From: Streptomyces melanogenes
Lineage (GTDB): Bacteria > Actinomycetota > Actinomycetes > Streptomycetales > Streptomycetaceae
NCBI RefSeq assembly: GCF_014649795.1
Contig: NZ_BMTS01000001.1
Coordinates: 124,001-188,000, forward strand
Reading direction: 5' to 3'
DNA length: 64,000 bases
This document shows, piece by piece, positions 8,715 to 17,479 of this stretch (the stretch's first letter is position 1; the number at the start of each line of letters is the position of its first letter). A program made the position numbers and the translations under genes. The notes beneath the pieces were generated by a model. The model searched no databases. It was not told the DNA's origin and saw nothing but the letters and a program-made list of their open reading frames with translations.

Positions 8715-9191
8715 ATGACCTCACACATTACGAGCAAGGGTGGCGAAGGCGTGCGGATCCGGCGCGCGGTCGCGCGCGACGCCAAGCGCCTCACCCGGCT
8801 CGTACGGTCGTCGCGCGCCTACGAGGGCCCGTACGCCGCGATGGTCGCGGACTACCGGGTGGGCCCCGACTACATCGAGACGCACGAGGTGTACGCGGCG
8901 GTCGGCGCCGACGACCGGCTGCTCGGCTTCTACGCCCTGCTGCTCGCCCCGCCCGAGCTCGACCTGATGTTCGTCGCCGACGACGCCCAGGGGCTCGGCA
9001 TCGGGCGCCTGCTCATCGCGCACATGACCGACCGGGCCCGGGCCGGGGGCCTCGACCGCGTCCGGGTGGTCTCGCACCCGCCCGCCGAGGGCTTCTACCG
9101 CAGCGTGGGCGCGCTGCGCACCGGCACGGCCCGCGCGAACCCGCCCGCGGTGCTGTGGGACCGGCCCGAGCTGGAGATCCCGATTCCCTGA
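8715..9191 (+). CDS. GNAT family N-acetyltransferase
   Basis: A 158-residue acetyl-CoA-dependent acetyltransferase. The N-terminal VRIRRAVARDAKRLTRLV is the usual GNAT first strand and helix, and the acetyl-CoA loop is seen in DDAQGLGIGRLLIAHMTDRA. The C-terminal GFYRSVGALRTGT is the usual end strand. Substrate unknown. ATG at 8715 is preceded by TAATAC at 8702-8707, so transcription may start at or next to the ATG (leaderless); no Shine-Dalgarno is seen. It converges on the M4 protease gene. Confidence 0.82.
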   Translation: MTSHITSKGGEGVRIRRAVARDAKRLTRLVRSSRAYEGPYAAMVADYRVGPDYIETHEVYAAVGADDRLLGFYALLLAPPELDLMFVADDAQGLGIGRLLIAHMTDRARAGGLDRVRVVSHPPAEGFYRSVGALRTGTARANPPAVLWDRPELEIPIP

Positions 9192-9207
9192 CCGGTCCCG
9201 GACCGGC

Positions 9208-10257
9208 TCAGCCCAGCGGCACGCCGACCTGGCTCCACGCCTTGGTGACGGCCTGGAGCTCATCGCCGTCGCCGAACAGGCTGCGGGCGGTGGCGACGGT
9301 GAGGCGCCCGAAGTCGGCGAACTTGGCGTCGGTCGCCAGCTCTCCGCCGGTCAGCGTCGCGTACCAGATCTTCCCCGCGCGCTCCCAGGCGTTGCCGCCC
9401 AGGGCCGTGGCCACCAGGTAGAACGCGTGGTTGGGGATGCCCGAGTTGATGTGCACACCGCCGTTGTCCCGGCTGGTGCGCACGAAGTCGTCCATCGTGG
9501 CGGGCTGCGGGTCCTTGCCGAGCTGCGGGTCGTCGTACGCCGTGCCCGGCGCCTTCATCGACCGCAGCGCCTCGCCGTGGATGCGCGGCCCGAGCAGCCC
9601 GGCGCCGATCAGCCAGTCGGCCTGGTCGGCGGACTGCCCCAGCGCGTACTGCTTGATGAGCGAGCCGAAGACGTCCGAGAGCGACTCGTTGAGCGCGCCC
9701 GACTGCCCGAAGTACTCCAGGTTGGCGGTGTACTGCGTGACGCCGTGGGTGAGTTCGTGGCCGATGACGTCGACCGGGATGGTGAAGTCGAGGAAGAGCT
9801 CGCCGTCCCCGTCGCCGAACACCATCTGCTCGCCGTTCCAGAAGGCGTTGTCGTACTTCTCGCCGTAGTGGACGGTCGCGTCCAGCGGCAGCCCGGAGTC
9901 GTCGATCGAGTGGCGGCCGTACGCCTTCAGATACAGCTCGAAAGTGGCACCCAGCCCGGCGTGCGCCCGGTTGACGGTCGCGTCCTGCGACGGCGTGTCG
10001 CTCTCGGAGTGGACCTTGGTGCCGGGCAGCGCCTCCTGGGTCCGGGCGTCGTAGATCGTGCGGTCGGGCTTGTCGGACGGCGTGCCCGCGGAGGGGGTGA
10101 TGCCACGCACGGTGGTGATCCGGCGCCGGGTGCGCTGGAGCGCGTCGTGCTCCAGGGTGCGGCGCGCGGGCTCGAACGTGCCGGGGTCCTCGGCCTGCGC
10201 GAGCTTGTCGAGGACGTGCGGCGGGATGATGGTGCAGAACACGGTGTTGGTCTCCAT
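9208..10257 (-). CDS. Protealysin-like M4 metallopeptidase
   Basis: A thermolysin-family zinc protease of 349 residues with a short precursor. The zinc motif H167-E168-L-T-H171 and third ligand Glu191 in GALNESLSD are intact, and DNGGVHINSGIPNHAF supplies the C-terminal active-site His. There is no signal peptide; instead the short N-terminal segment TIIPPHVLDKLAQAE resembles the protealysin propeptide. M4 proteins of this type are often retained in the cell or exported by other means. ATG at 10257 is used; no strong Shine-Dalgarno is visible. An emfourin-type inhibitor gene, often adjacent in other genomes, is not seen. Confidence 0.9.
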   Translation of the reverse strand: METNTVFCTIIPPHVLDKLAQAEDPGTFEPARRTLEHDALQRTRRRITTVRGITPSAGTPSDKPDRTIYDARTQEALPGTKVHSESDTPSQDATVNRAHAGLGATFELYLKAYGRHSIDDSGLPLDATVHYGEKYDNAFWNGEQMVFGDGDGELFLDFTIPVDVIGHELTHGVTQYTANLEYFGQSGALNESLSDVFGSLIKQYALGQSADQADWLIGAGLLGPRIHGEALRSMKAPGTAYDDPQLGKDPQPATMDDFVRTSRDNGGVHINSGIPNHAFYLVATALGGNAWERAGKIWYATLTGGELATDAKFADFGRLTVATARSLFGDGDELQAVTKAWSQVGVPLG

Positions 10258-10380
10258 GCCGAGCAATGTGGCACAGCGTGACCGCTTCGGTGATGCCTGT
10301 AGTCGAGTTGGCCGAAAATCGGTGGCGGAGTCGGAACGCCCGCTTCTACGGAGCGTGACGGTGACCCCTCAACCGACCGA

Positions 10381-11469
10381 TCAGAGCCAGCCGTTGCGGC
10401 GGAACCCCCGGTGGATGGCGAAACAGGCGGCGGCCATGACGGCGAGCGCGAGGAAGTACCCGTACTTCCAGTGCAGTTCGGGCATGGTGTCGAAGTTCAT
10501 GCCGTAGATCCCGCACACCATCGTCGGCACCGCGACGATCGCCGCCCAGGCCGTGATCTTGCGCATGTCCTCGTTCTGCGCCACCGTCACCTGCGCCAGA
10601 TGGGCCTGGAGGATCGAGTCGAGCAGCGCGTCGAAGGAGCCGATCTGCTCGTTGACCCGGGCCAGATGGTCCGAGACGTCGCGGAAGTACGGCTGGGTGT
10701 CCGGGCCGATGAGCGGCATCGGCCCGGTGGCCAGGGCCTGGAGCGGGCGGTTCAGCGGGGTCACCGCCCGCTTGAACTCCAGGAGTTCGCGCTTGAGCTG
10801 GTAGATGCGGCCCGCGTCGCCGCGCCCGGCGGTGTCGCTGAACACGGCGGTCTCGACGGCGTCCACGTCGTCCTGCATGGCGTCGATCACCACGAGGTAG
10901 TCGTCGACGACGTGGTCCGCTATGGCGTGCAGCACCGCCGCCGGGCCCTTGGCGAGCTGCTCGGGCGTCTCCTCCAGGGCCTCGCGCAGCGGGCCGAGCG
11001 AGCCGTGCTTGCCGTGCCGCACGGTGACCACGAAGTCGGGCCCGGTGAAGATCATCAGCTCACCGGTCTCGACGACCTCGCTGGTCGCGGTGAGCTCCTC
11101 GTGCTCGACGTAGCCGACGGTCTTGAAGACCGCGAACAGCACGTCGTCGTACGGCTGGACCTGCGGGCGCTGATGGGCGCGGACCGCGTCCTCGACGGCC
11201 AGCGGATGCAGCCCGAAGAGCTCGGCGATACCGGCGAACTCCTCGGCGCTCGGCTCGTGCAGCCCGACCCACACGAACCCCTCCTTGGCCCTGCGCACCC
11301 GCCGTACGGCCTCCTCCACCGGGCAGTCGCCGGGCTGGCGCACCCCGTCCCGGTAGACCACGCAGTTCACCACGGCGCTGCCGAGCGGCGAGCGGGCCGG
11401 GTGGCTGAGGTCCACCGTGCGGCGGTAGGCACGGCGGACCGCCCTGCGGAGGTTGCGGATCATGGGCAC
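10381..11469 (-). CDS. corA: CorA-family magnesium/divalent cation transporter
   Basis: A membrane channel of about 362 residues for Mg2+ and other divalent ions. The long cytosolic domain is rich in charged helices (LKRELLEFKRAV, HLARVNEQIGSFDALLDSILQAHL). Two membrane helices close the protein: ITAWAAIVAVPTMVCGIYGMNF, with the selectivity motif GMN, and YFLALAVMAAACFAIHRGF. GTG at 11469 has GAAGGAG 9 bases upstream and is preferred over the ATG at 11463. It is downstream of, and on the same strand as, the TPR gene at 11550. Confidence 0.92.
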   Translation of the reverse strand: MPMIRNLRRAVRRAYRRTVDLSHPARSPLGSAVVNCVVYRDGVRQPGDCPVEEAVRRVRRAKEGFVWVGLHEPSAEEFAGIAELFGLHPLAVEDAVRAHQRPQVQPYDDVLFAVFKTVGYVEHEELTATSEVVETGELMIFTGPDFVVTVRHGKHGSLGPLREALEETPEQLAKGPAAVLHAIADHVVDDYLVVIDAMQDDVDAVETAVFSDTAGRGDAGRIYQLKRELLEFKRAVTPLNRPLQALATGPMPLIGPDTQPYFRDVSDHLARVNEQIGSFDALLDSILQAHLAQVTVAQNEDMRKITAWAAIVAVPTMVCGIYGMNFDTMPELHWKYGYFLALAVMAAACFAIHRGFRRNGWL

Positions 11470-11549
11470 GGCTGGGCACTCCTTCGGCGGATCGGCGGCC
11501 AGTGTGCCATGCCCGGCCAAAGCGCCCGTCCGTACGCCGACGCCGCAGG

Positions 11550-11912
11550 TCACCGCTGTGCGGCGACCTCCCCCGCGACGTCCCCGTCGAAGGCGGCGGC
11601 GAGGCGCAGATAGCGGGCCGCGTCCTCGGGCCGGCCCTGGCGCTCCAGGGTGCGGCCGAGCATCAGCGTGGCGTACTGCTCGACGGGGTCGCGCTCGAGC
11701 ACGGCCCGCAGCTCGGTCTCCGCCTTCTTGAGCTGGGCGGAGTGGTAGTAGGCCCGGGCGAGCAGCAGCCTCGGCGCGACCTGCTCGGGCACCTCGTCGA
11801 CGATGCCGGTCAGGATGCGTACGGCTGTGACGTACTCCTTGGCCTCGAAGAACAACTGGGCGCGGTCCCAGCGCTCGGCGGTGCTGCCGGACTCGTAGTA
11901 GCTGTCGACCAC
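11550..11912 (-). CDS. Small tetratricopeptide-repeat protein
   Basis: A 120-residue cytosolic protein made almost wholly of TPR helices: ERWDRAQLFFEAKEYVTAVRILTGIVDE, then APRLLLARAYYHSAQLKKAETELRAV, then EQYATLMLGRTLERQGRPEDAARYLRLA. Such repeats bind other proteins; the partner is unknown. GTG at 11912 is chosen because GAGAGG lies 7 bases upstream and the protein begins VVDSYYESGS. It is divergent from the pirin gene and about 80 bases ahead of corA, so it may be co-transcribed with corA. Confidence 0.75.
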   Translation of the reverse strand: MVDSYYESGSTAERWDRAQLFFEAKEYVTAVRILTGIVDEVPEQVAPRLLLARAYYHSAQLKKAETELRAVLERDPVEQYATLMLGRTLERQGRPEDAARYLRLAAAFDGDVAGEVAAQR

Positions 11913-11957
11913 GGAGGATCCTCTCGTAGCTGGTGTGCTGGATGCCGTTACGGACGC

Positions 11958-11992
11958 CACAACACAAGGTAATGGTTGAAAATTCCACAACC
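11958..11992. promoter_or_regulatory. AT-rich control region between TPR and pirin genes
   Basis: In this 143-bp divergent gap a 5-bp inverted repeat GGTTG (11974-11978) and CAACC (11988-11992) flanks an AT-rich centre. The heptamer CCACAAC occurs twice as a direct repeat, at 11958-11964 and 11986-11992. It could be a shared operator; no regulator gene is adjacent. Confidence 0.3.
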
Positions 11993-12055
11993 TTGCGGGT
12001 GTGGCGCGCGTGGGAGGCTGCCACCGGGTGCCCCGACAGGAATAGGTTGACCGAC

Positions 12056-13021
12056 ATGAGCAATCTCGATCGTCAAGCCACACTCTCCGTGTGCGGCGGC
12101 CGCGGCTTCGTCGTCGCCGAGCCGGTGCGCGAGCTGCTTTCGCCGCGCACCGTCAAGCTCGGCGAGTCCACCGAGGTCCGCCGACTGCTGCCGAACCTCG
12201 GCCGCCGTATGGTCGGCGCCTGGGCCTTCGTCGACCACTACGGCCCGGACGACATCGCCGACGAGCCCGGCATGCAGGTGCCGCCGCACCCGCACATGGG
12301 GCTCCAGACGGTGAGCTGGCTGCACGAGGGCGAGGTGCTGCACCGCGACAGCCTCGGCAGCCTGCAGACCGTACGCCCGCGCGAGCTCGGCCTGATGACC
12401 TCGGGGCGGGCGATCAGCCACTCCGAGGAGAGCCCCCGCCCGCACGCCCGCCTGCTGCACGGCGCCCAGCTCTGGGTCGCCCTGCCCGACGCCCACCGCC
12501 ACACCGAGCCGCACTTCCAGCACCACGCGGACCTGCCCACGGTCACCGCGCCGGGCCTGCAGGCCACGGTGATCCTGGGCGAGCTCGACGGCGCGGCGTC
12601 GCCGGGCACGATCTACACGCCCCTGGTCGGCGCGGACCTGACCCTGACGGCGGGCGCGGACCTCGCCCTGCCCCTGGACCCCGACTTCGAGTACGCGGTC
12701 CTGTCGATGTCCGGCGAGGCCCACGTGGACGGCGTCCCGGTCCTCCCCGGCTCCATGCTCTACCTCGGCTGCGGCCGCACCGAACTCCCCCTGCACGCCG
12801 CCTCCGACGCGGGGCTGATGCTCCTGGGCGGCGAGCCGTTCGAGGAGGAGATCGTGATGTGGTGGAACTTCATCGGGCGTTCGCAGGCGGACATCGAGGA
12901 GGCACGCGAGGAGTGGATGTCGGGGGCGCGGTTCGGTGAGGTGAAGGGGTACGACGGGGAGCGGCTTTCGGCTCCTGCGCTGCCGGCGGGGGTGTTGAAG
13001 GCTCGGGGGAGGGTGCGGTGA
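12056..13021 (+). CDS. Pirin family protein
   Basis: A cupin-fold pirin of 321 residues, probably cytosolic and iron-containing. The N-terminal cupin carries PPHPHMGLQTVSWLHEGEVLHRDS and the partner ligands in AISHSEESP, which together make the 3-His/1-Glu metal site. The C-terminal cupin domain follows from about residue 185 (EYAVLSMSGEAHVDGV). Bacterial pirins act as quercetin dioxygenases or as modulators of central carbon metabolism and redox stress. Which applies here cannot be told. ATG at 12056 is used. Confidence 0.88.
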   Translation: MSNLDRQATLSVCGGRGFVVAEPVRELLSPRTVKLGESTEVRRLLPNLGRRMVGAWAFVDHYGPDDIADEPGMQVPPHPHMGLQTVSWLHEGEVLHRDSLGSLQTVRPRELGLMTSGRAISHSEESPRPHARLLHGAQLWVALPDAHRHTEPHFQHHADLPTVTAPGLQATVILGELDGAASPGTIYTPLVGADLTLTAGADLALPLDPDFEYAVLSMSGEAHVDGVPVLPGSMLYLGCGRTELPLHAASDAGLMLLGGEPFEEEIVMWWNFIGRSQADIEEAREEWMSGARFGEVKGYDGERLSAPALPAGVLKARGRVR

Positions 13022-13180
13022 GCCGGGGCTGAGCTTTGGCGCCGCGATCATCGACGTCGCGTACAACACCGCCCCCTGACCGCCCCCTTGAGATCGAACG
13101 ATTGGTCGACGGTGTTCGAGCGCTGGTAGCTTCACCTCGCCCCCGGACCGCATGCGGGGGCGATCGGAGGAAGCACGCCC

Positions 13181-14512
13181 ATGAGGTTCGGCGCGAGGCT
13201 CGCGCTCGCCGTCATCACCTTCGTGGCCACGGTCACCGCCTGTGGCGCCCCGCACGGCAGCGGCCCGCAGTCCCGTACGGCCACGGACTGCGGGCCGTAC
13301 GCGCGTTACGGCGAGCACGCGGGCACCCGGGTGAGCGTCTACGGGCCGGACCGGGACCGGGAAGCCGATCTGTTCGAGGAGACCTGGGCGGACTTCGCGC
13401 AGTGCACGGGCATCGACGTCCAGTACGAGGGGGACGGCGAGTTCGAGGCCCGGATCCAGATCCGGGCCGAGGGCGGGAACGCGCCGGACGTCGCCTTCTT
13501 CCCCCAGCCGGGGCTCCTGGAGCGCTTCGCCCGCGCGAGCAGGCTCAAGCCCGCGAGCGCCGGGCTCGCCGCCCTGGCGAAGCGGGGCTGGTCGGCGGAC
13601 TGGAACGGCTACGCGACCGTGGACGGCACCCTCTACGGCACGCCGTTGGTCGCGAACGTGAAGTCGTTCGTCTGGTACTCGCCGAAGTTCTTCCGGGACA
13701 GGCGACTGACCGTTCCCCGCACCTGGTCCGAGCTGATGGACGTGACGGAGAAGGTCGCCGCCTCGGGGGTCAAGCCGTGGTGCGCGGGCGTCGAATCCGG
13801 TGAGGCGACCGGCTGGCCGCTGACGGACTGGATCGAGGACGTCCTGCTGCGCCAGCAGGGGCCGGACGTCTACGACCAGTGGGTCACCCACAAGATCCCG
13901 TTCAACGACCCCAGAGTGCTCAGGGCCATGGACACCGTGGGGTCCATCCTCAAGAACGACCGGTACGCCAACGGCGGTTACGGTCCGGCCAAGTCGATGG
14001 CCTCGATCTCCTACCAGGAGGCCGGTACCCCAATCCTCCCCGGCGACTGCGCGATGCACCGACAGGCCTCGTTCTACGCCGAGCAGTGGCCCAAGGGCAC
14101 CGAGATCGGCCCGGACAAGGACGTGTTCGCCTTCCTCCTGCCCGGAACCGACGCGACCAGCCGTCCGGTCCTGGGCGGTGGGGTGTTCGCCGCCGCGTTC
14201 GCCGACCGGCCCGAGGTCCGCGCCTTCCAGGAGTACCTGGCGACCGCGGACTTCGCCCGCGCGCGCATGAAGAAGGGTCCGTTCGTCTCGGCCAACAAGG
14301 GCGTGGACCCGGCGAACGCCGCCAACCCGGTCGACAAGCTCGCGATGCAGCTGCTCCAGGACCCCCGGACGCAGTTCAGGTTCGACGGCTCGGACCAGAT
14401 GCCCGCGGCGGTCGGTGCGGGAGCGTTCTGGAAGGGCGCCGTCGACTGGATCGGCGGCAAGAGCACCCGGCAGGTGGCCGACTCCATCGAACGGTCCTGG
14501 CCGAGCCACTGA
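13181..14512 (+). CDS. Sugar ABC transporter substrate-binding lipoprotein (AglE-like)
   Basis: An extracytoplasmic sugar-binding protein of 443 residues, family 1 solute-binding type. The signal peptide ends in the lipobox VTAC, with Cys21 as the lipid-anchored residue. TLYGTPLVANVKSFVWYSPKFF and PRTWSELMDVTEKVA are typical of oligosaccharide-binding proteins such as AglE (alpha-glucosides). ATG at 13181 sits at the signal peptide start. Its stop overlaps the next ATG (TGATG), giving translational coupling to the permeases. No glycosidase or regulator gene is beside the operon, so the sugar is uncertain. Confidence 0.88.
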   Translation: MRFGARLALAVITFVATVTACGAPHGSGPQSRTATDCGPYARYGEHAGTRVSVYGPDRDREADLFEETWADFAQCTGIDVQYEGDGEFEARIQIRAEGGNAPDVAFFPQPGLLERFARASRLKPASAGLAALAKRGWSADWNGYATVDGTLYGTPLVANVKSFVWYSPKFFRDRRLTVPRTWSELMDVTEKVAASGVKPWCAGVESGEATGWPLTDWIEDVLLRQQGPDVYDQWVTHKIPFNDPRVLRAMDTVGSILKNDRYANGGYGPAKSMASISYQEAGTPILPGDCAMHRQASFYAEQWPKGTEIGPDKDVFAFLLPGTDATSRPVLGGGVFAAAFADRPEVRAFQEYLATADFARARMKKGPFVSANKGVDPANAANPVDKLAMQLLQDPRTQFRFDGSDQMPAAVGAGAFWKGAVDWIGGKSTRQVADSIERSWPSH

Positions 14513-15477
14513 TGTCGTTCGATGTCGTCGCCCAGCAGCCCAAGCTGCTGTATCTCCTCCAGGGCATCGCCGCGTTCACGGCGGTGGTGGGCCTGATCCT
14601 CGTGGCGCTGCACCGGGGGCCGATACGCAGGCGGGGCGCCGCCGCCCTGCTGCTGGCCCCCGCGCTGCTGCTGCTCGCGGTCGGTCTCCTCAGGCCCGGT
14701 CTGCGCACCCTGATGCTGTCGTTCACGGACGGCGAGGGGGACTCGTGGGTCGGGCTCGACAACTACGTGTGGATCCTCACCGACCCCCAGGCGCTGACCG
14801 CACTGCGCAACACCCTGACGTGGGTGGTGCTAGTCCCCGTACTGACGACCGTGGTCGGTCTGCTGTACGCGGCGGCCGTCGTCCGGTCGCGGTTCAGGGC
14901 GCTCGCCCTGTCGCTCCTCCTGCTGCCGATGGTGATCTCGTTCGTCGGCGCCGGTCTCGTCTGGAAGTTCGTCTACGCCTACCGGCCTGCCGGGGCGGAC
15001 CAGATCGGGCTGCTGAACCAGCTCGTGGTGGCATTGGGCGGCCAACCGCAGCAGTGGCTCGTGGACTCTCCCTGGAACGTCCTGTTCCTCATCGTCACGA
15101 TGGTGTGGACGCAGGCGGGCTTCGCCGCCGTCCTGCTTGCGGGCGCCATCGCGGGGGTTCCCCGGGAGATGACCGAGGCGGCCCGGCTGGACGGTGCCTC
15201 GCCCCGGCAGATCTTCTGGCGGATCACCCTGCCCTCGATCAGACCCACCCTGCTCGTCGTGGTCCTCGCCGAACTGATCGCCACCTTCAAGGCCTTCGAC
15301 GTCGTCAAGACCATGACGGGCGGTCAGTTCGACACGGGTGTCCTCGCGTACGAGATGTACGACCAGGCCTTCCGCTACGGACAGACGGGCCGGGGCGCGG
15401 CGCTCGCCGTGCTGCTGTTCGTCCTGGTCACCCCCGTCGTCGTGTACCAGGTCCGGGCGCAGCGGGGGGCGAGGTGA
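14512..15477 (+). CDS. Sugar ABC transporter permease (AglF/MalF type)
   Basis: An inner-membrane permease of 321 residues with about seven to eight hydrophobic spans. An extra N-terminal pair of helices (LLYLLQGIAAFTAVVGLILVAL and AALLLAPALLLLAVGLL) precedes the conserved core. The ATPase-docking EAA loop is EMTEAARLDGASPRQIFW. It forms a heterodimer with the following permease. ATG at 14512 overlaps the upstream stop by one base, and its own stop overlaps the next GTG. Confidence 0.88.
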   Translation: MSFDVVAQQPKLLYLLQGIAAFTAVVGLILVALHRGPIRRRGAAALLLAPALLLLAVGLLRPGLRTLMLSFTDGEGDSWVGLDNYVWILTDPQALTALRNTLTWVVLVPVLTTVVGLLYAAAVVRSRFRALALSLLLLPMVISFVGAGLVWKFVYAYRPAGADQIGLLNQLVVALGGQPQQWLVDSPWNVLFLIVTMVWTQAGFAAVLLAGAIAGVPREMTEAARLDGASPRQIFWRITLPSIRPTLLVVVLAELIATFKAFDVVKTMTGGQFDTGVLAYEMYDQAFRYGQTGRGAALAVLLFVLVTPVVVYQVRAQRGAR

Positions 15478-16361
15478 ACGGCGTACGGGAGCGGCTGGCC
15501 TCCCGTACCTTCTCCGTGATCGCCGTGGTGATCGCGGTCCTGTGGACGACACCGACGTTCGGCCTCCTGCTGTCCTCGTTCCGCCCCGAGGGCGAGATCA
15601 AGACGACCGGCTGGTGGACCACGTTCGGCTCGCCGCACCTCACCCTCGACAACTACGGCGAGGTGCTGTTCGGCACCGGCAACGCCTCGGGTCGGCTCGC
15701 CGACCACCTCGTCAACTCGGTCGTCATCACCCTCCCCTCGGTGCTGTTCCCCCTCGTCCTGGCGTTCTTCGCCGCGTACGCCCTGGCGTGGATCGACTTC
15801 AAGGGGCGCGACGCGCTCGTCGTCGGCATCTTCGCGCTGCAGATCGTGCCCCTCCAGATGGCGCTCGTCCCCCTGCTGAAGCTCTTCTCCCAGGGGTGGC
15901 TGTTCCTGCCCGCCTGGGACCCCACAGGACCGGCCCGGTTCGGCCACGTCTGGTTCGCCCACACGGTCTTCGCGCTGCCGTTCGCGGTGTTCCTCCTGCA
16001 CAACTTCCTGGCCGCGTTGCCCCGGGAGCTGATCGAAGCCGCCCGGGTCGACGGCGCCTCGCACGGCACGCTGCTGCTCCGGATCGTCCTGCCGCTGGCC
16101 CGCCCGGCGCTGGTCTCGTTCGCGATCCTCCAGTTCATCTGGGTGTGGAACGACCTGCTGGTGGCGCTCACCCTGTCGGGAGGTACGGCGGATACCGCGC
16201 CGATGACGGTGAAACTGGCGGCACTGGCCGGGACGCGCGGCAACGAGTGGCAGCGGCTGACGGCCGGGGCGTTCGTGTCCGCGCTCGTCCCGGTGCTCGT
16301 GTTCTTCGCCCTCCAGCGGCACTTCGCCCGGGGGCTGCTCGCCGGATCGGTCAAGGGATGA
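15474..16361 (+). CDS. Sugar ABC transporter permease (AglG/MalG type)
   Basis: The second membrane subunit, 295 residues, with about six spans. The EAA loop is ELIEAARVDGASHGTLLLRI. Segments such as FIWVWNDLLVALTLSGG are standard for MalG-like permeases. GTG at 15474 lies inside the stop of the first permease (GTGA overlap). No ATP-binding gene follows. In Streptomyces such importers are commonly energised by the shared ATPase MsiK encoded elsewhere, which is the likely explanation here. Confidence 0.88.
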   Translation: MNGVRERLASRTFSVIAVVIAVLWTTPTFGLLLSSFRPEGEIKTTGWWTTFGSPHLTLDNYGEVLFGTGNASGRLADHLVNSVVITLPSVLFPLVLAFFAAYALAWIDFKGRDALVVGIFALQIVPLQMALVPLLKLFSQGWLFLPAWDPTGPARFGHVWFAHTVFALPFAVFLLHNFLAALPRELIEAARVDGASHGTLLLRIVLPLARPALVSFAILQFIWVWNDLLVALTLSGGTADTAPMTVKLAALAGTRGNEWQRLTAGAFVSALVPVLVFFALQRHFARGLLAGSVKG

Positions 16362-16382
16362 CCGCCGGGCCTCGTGACGCGG

Positions 16383-16847
16383 TCACATGGCGTGGCCGCT
16401 GCCGTACGGGGCGTACAGATCGAGCAGTCTGGTGCGGGCCGCGTGCAGCCGGTGGGCCAGGACGCGGCCCACCCAGCCGCTGACCGCCGCGCTGAACGCG
16501 GGGTCGGAATCCATCAGGGCGCGTACGGCCAGGGCGTCGAACTCGAAGGCGTGGACGGGCGTCATGACCTCGGCGCCCAGCTGCCACACATAGGGGCGGA
16601 ACAGCCAGGACCAGCCCACCAGTTCGTCGGAGCCGAGCGTCTCGATCACGGCCGGGCGTCTGCCGGGGATGCGCATGTCGAGGGTGACCGTGCCGGAGCG
16701 CAGGACCCAGAACCGGTCGGCGTGGCCGCCTTCGTTGAAGAGACGGGTTCCGGAGGGGAAGTCGACCTCTTGGGCGAGGTCGGTGAGGCGGTTGCGGTGC
16801 TCGTCCGCCAGGGCGCTGGTGAGCCGGGGGAGCGCGGGAATGCTCAT
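16383..16847 (-). CDS. Cyclic nucleotide-binding domain protein (Crp-like sensor without HTH)
   Basis: A 154-residue protein consisting of one cNMP-binding beta-roll: VDFPSGTRLFNEGGHADRFWVL, then SGTVTLDMRI, then SDELVGWSWLF. A C-terminal helix follows, but no winged helix. It probably acts as a stand-alone sensor or a partner of another protein. The phosphate-binding cassette is not canonical (GWSW where cAMP binders have GE-RAA), so cyclic nucleotide binding is not assured. A STAS protein gene lies just upstream on the same strand. Confidence 0.78.
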   Translation of the reverse strand: MSIPALPRLTSALADEHRNRLTDLAQEVDFPSGTRLFNEGGHADRFWVLRSGTVTLDMRIPGRRPAVIETLGSDELVGWSWLFRPYVWQLGAEVMTPVHAFEFDALAVRALMDSDPAFSAAVSGWVGRVLAHRLHAARTRLLDLYAPYGSGHAM

Positions 16848-16895
16848 GGGCGGCCTCCTTGCCGAGTCCCCCTTTTGTCGCGTTTCCCTCCAGTG

Positions 16896-17261
16896 TCACC
16901 CGCCCGCGACCAGGACCGCCTCCTCCAGGGTGGGAACCACGTGCAGCACCGCGCCCAGGCCCGAAAGCGCCAGGATCCGGAGCGTGAACGCGTGCGCACA
17001 CACCACGGTGAGGCTGCCGTGGCGGGCGGCCACCCGACGGCGGGCGGAGCTGAGCAGCCGCAGGCCGGAGCAGTCGAAGAAGGTGACCGCCGTCAGATCG
17101 ATCACGACATGGGCCTCGTACGGGGCGGTGACCGCCTCCAGGTACGGGACGACCTCGACGGCGGTGGCGATGTCGATCTCGCCGCAGAGGGCCAGCACGG
17201 TATGCCCGTGCATGCGGTAGACGCGCGACGGTGGAGCGAAGTCCGGAAGAACGGTGACCAT
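16896..17261 (-). CDS. STAS-domain anti-sigma factor antagonist
   Basis: A 121-residue STAS protein of the SpoIIAA/RsbV/BldG class. These bind anti-sigma kinases and release sigma factors when not phosphorylated. The strand-helix pattern HTVLALCGEIDIATAVEV and the phosphorylation motif TFFDCSGLRLL, with Ser after the conserved DC, are visible. ATG at 17261 has GAGGTGA 5 bases upstream. The cNMP-binding gene lies 48 bases downstream on the same strand, suggesting a shared stress-sensing role. No kinase gene is close by. Confidence 0.88.
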   Translation of the reverse strand: MVTVLPDFAPPSRVYRMHGHTVLALCGEIDIATAVEVVPYLEAVTAPYEAHVVIDLTAVTFFDCSGLRLLSSARRRVAARHGSLTVVCAHAFTLRILALSGLGAVLHVVPTLEEAVLVAGG

Positions 17262-17479
17262 GTGCTCACCTCGGCGGAGGCGACCCGCCCGCCGGGGGCG
17301 GACGGAGGAGAGAGGACGGCGGACGACGTGCGGTGGAACGGTGGAGACGCCCGGCCCCAGGTGTGCAGAACCGGAGCCTCCGGTGTGTGCATGCCCGTCC
17401 CAAGTGGCCATTGAACATGGTGCGTTGGCATATGACGAACTGGTTGGGCGGGCGGTCCGGTAGGTCGGCCGGTGAGGCG

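Noticed and set aside
11948..14509. 853-codon open frame on the minus strand
   Set aside because: Antisense shadow of pirin and the sugar-binding protein; composition is non-protein-like and no motif is present.
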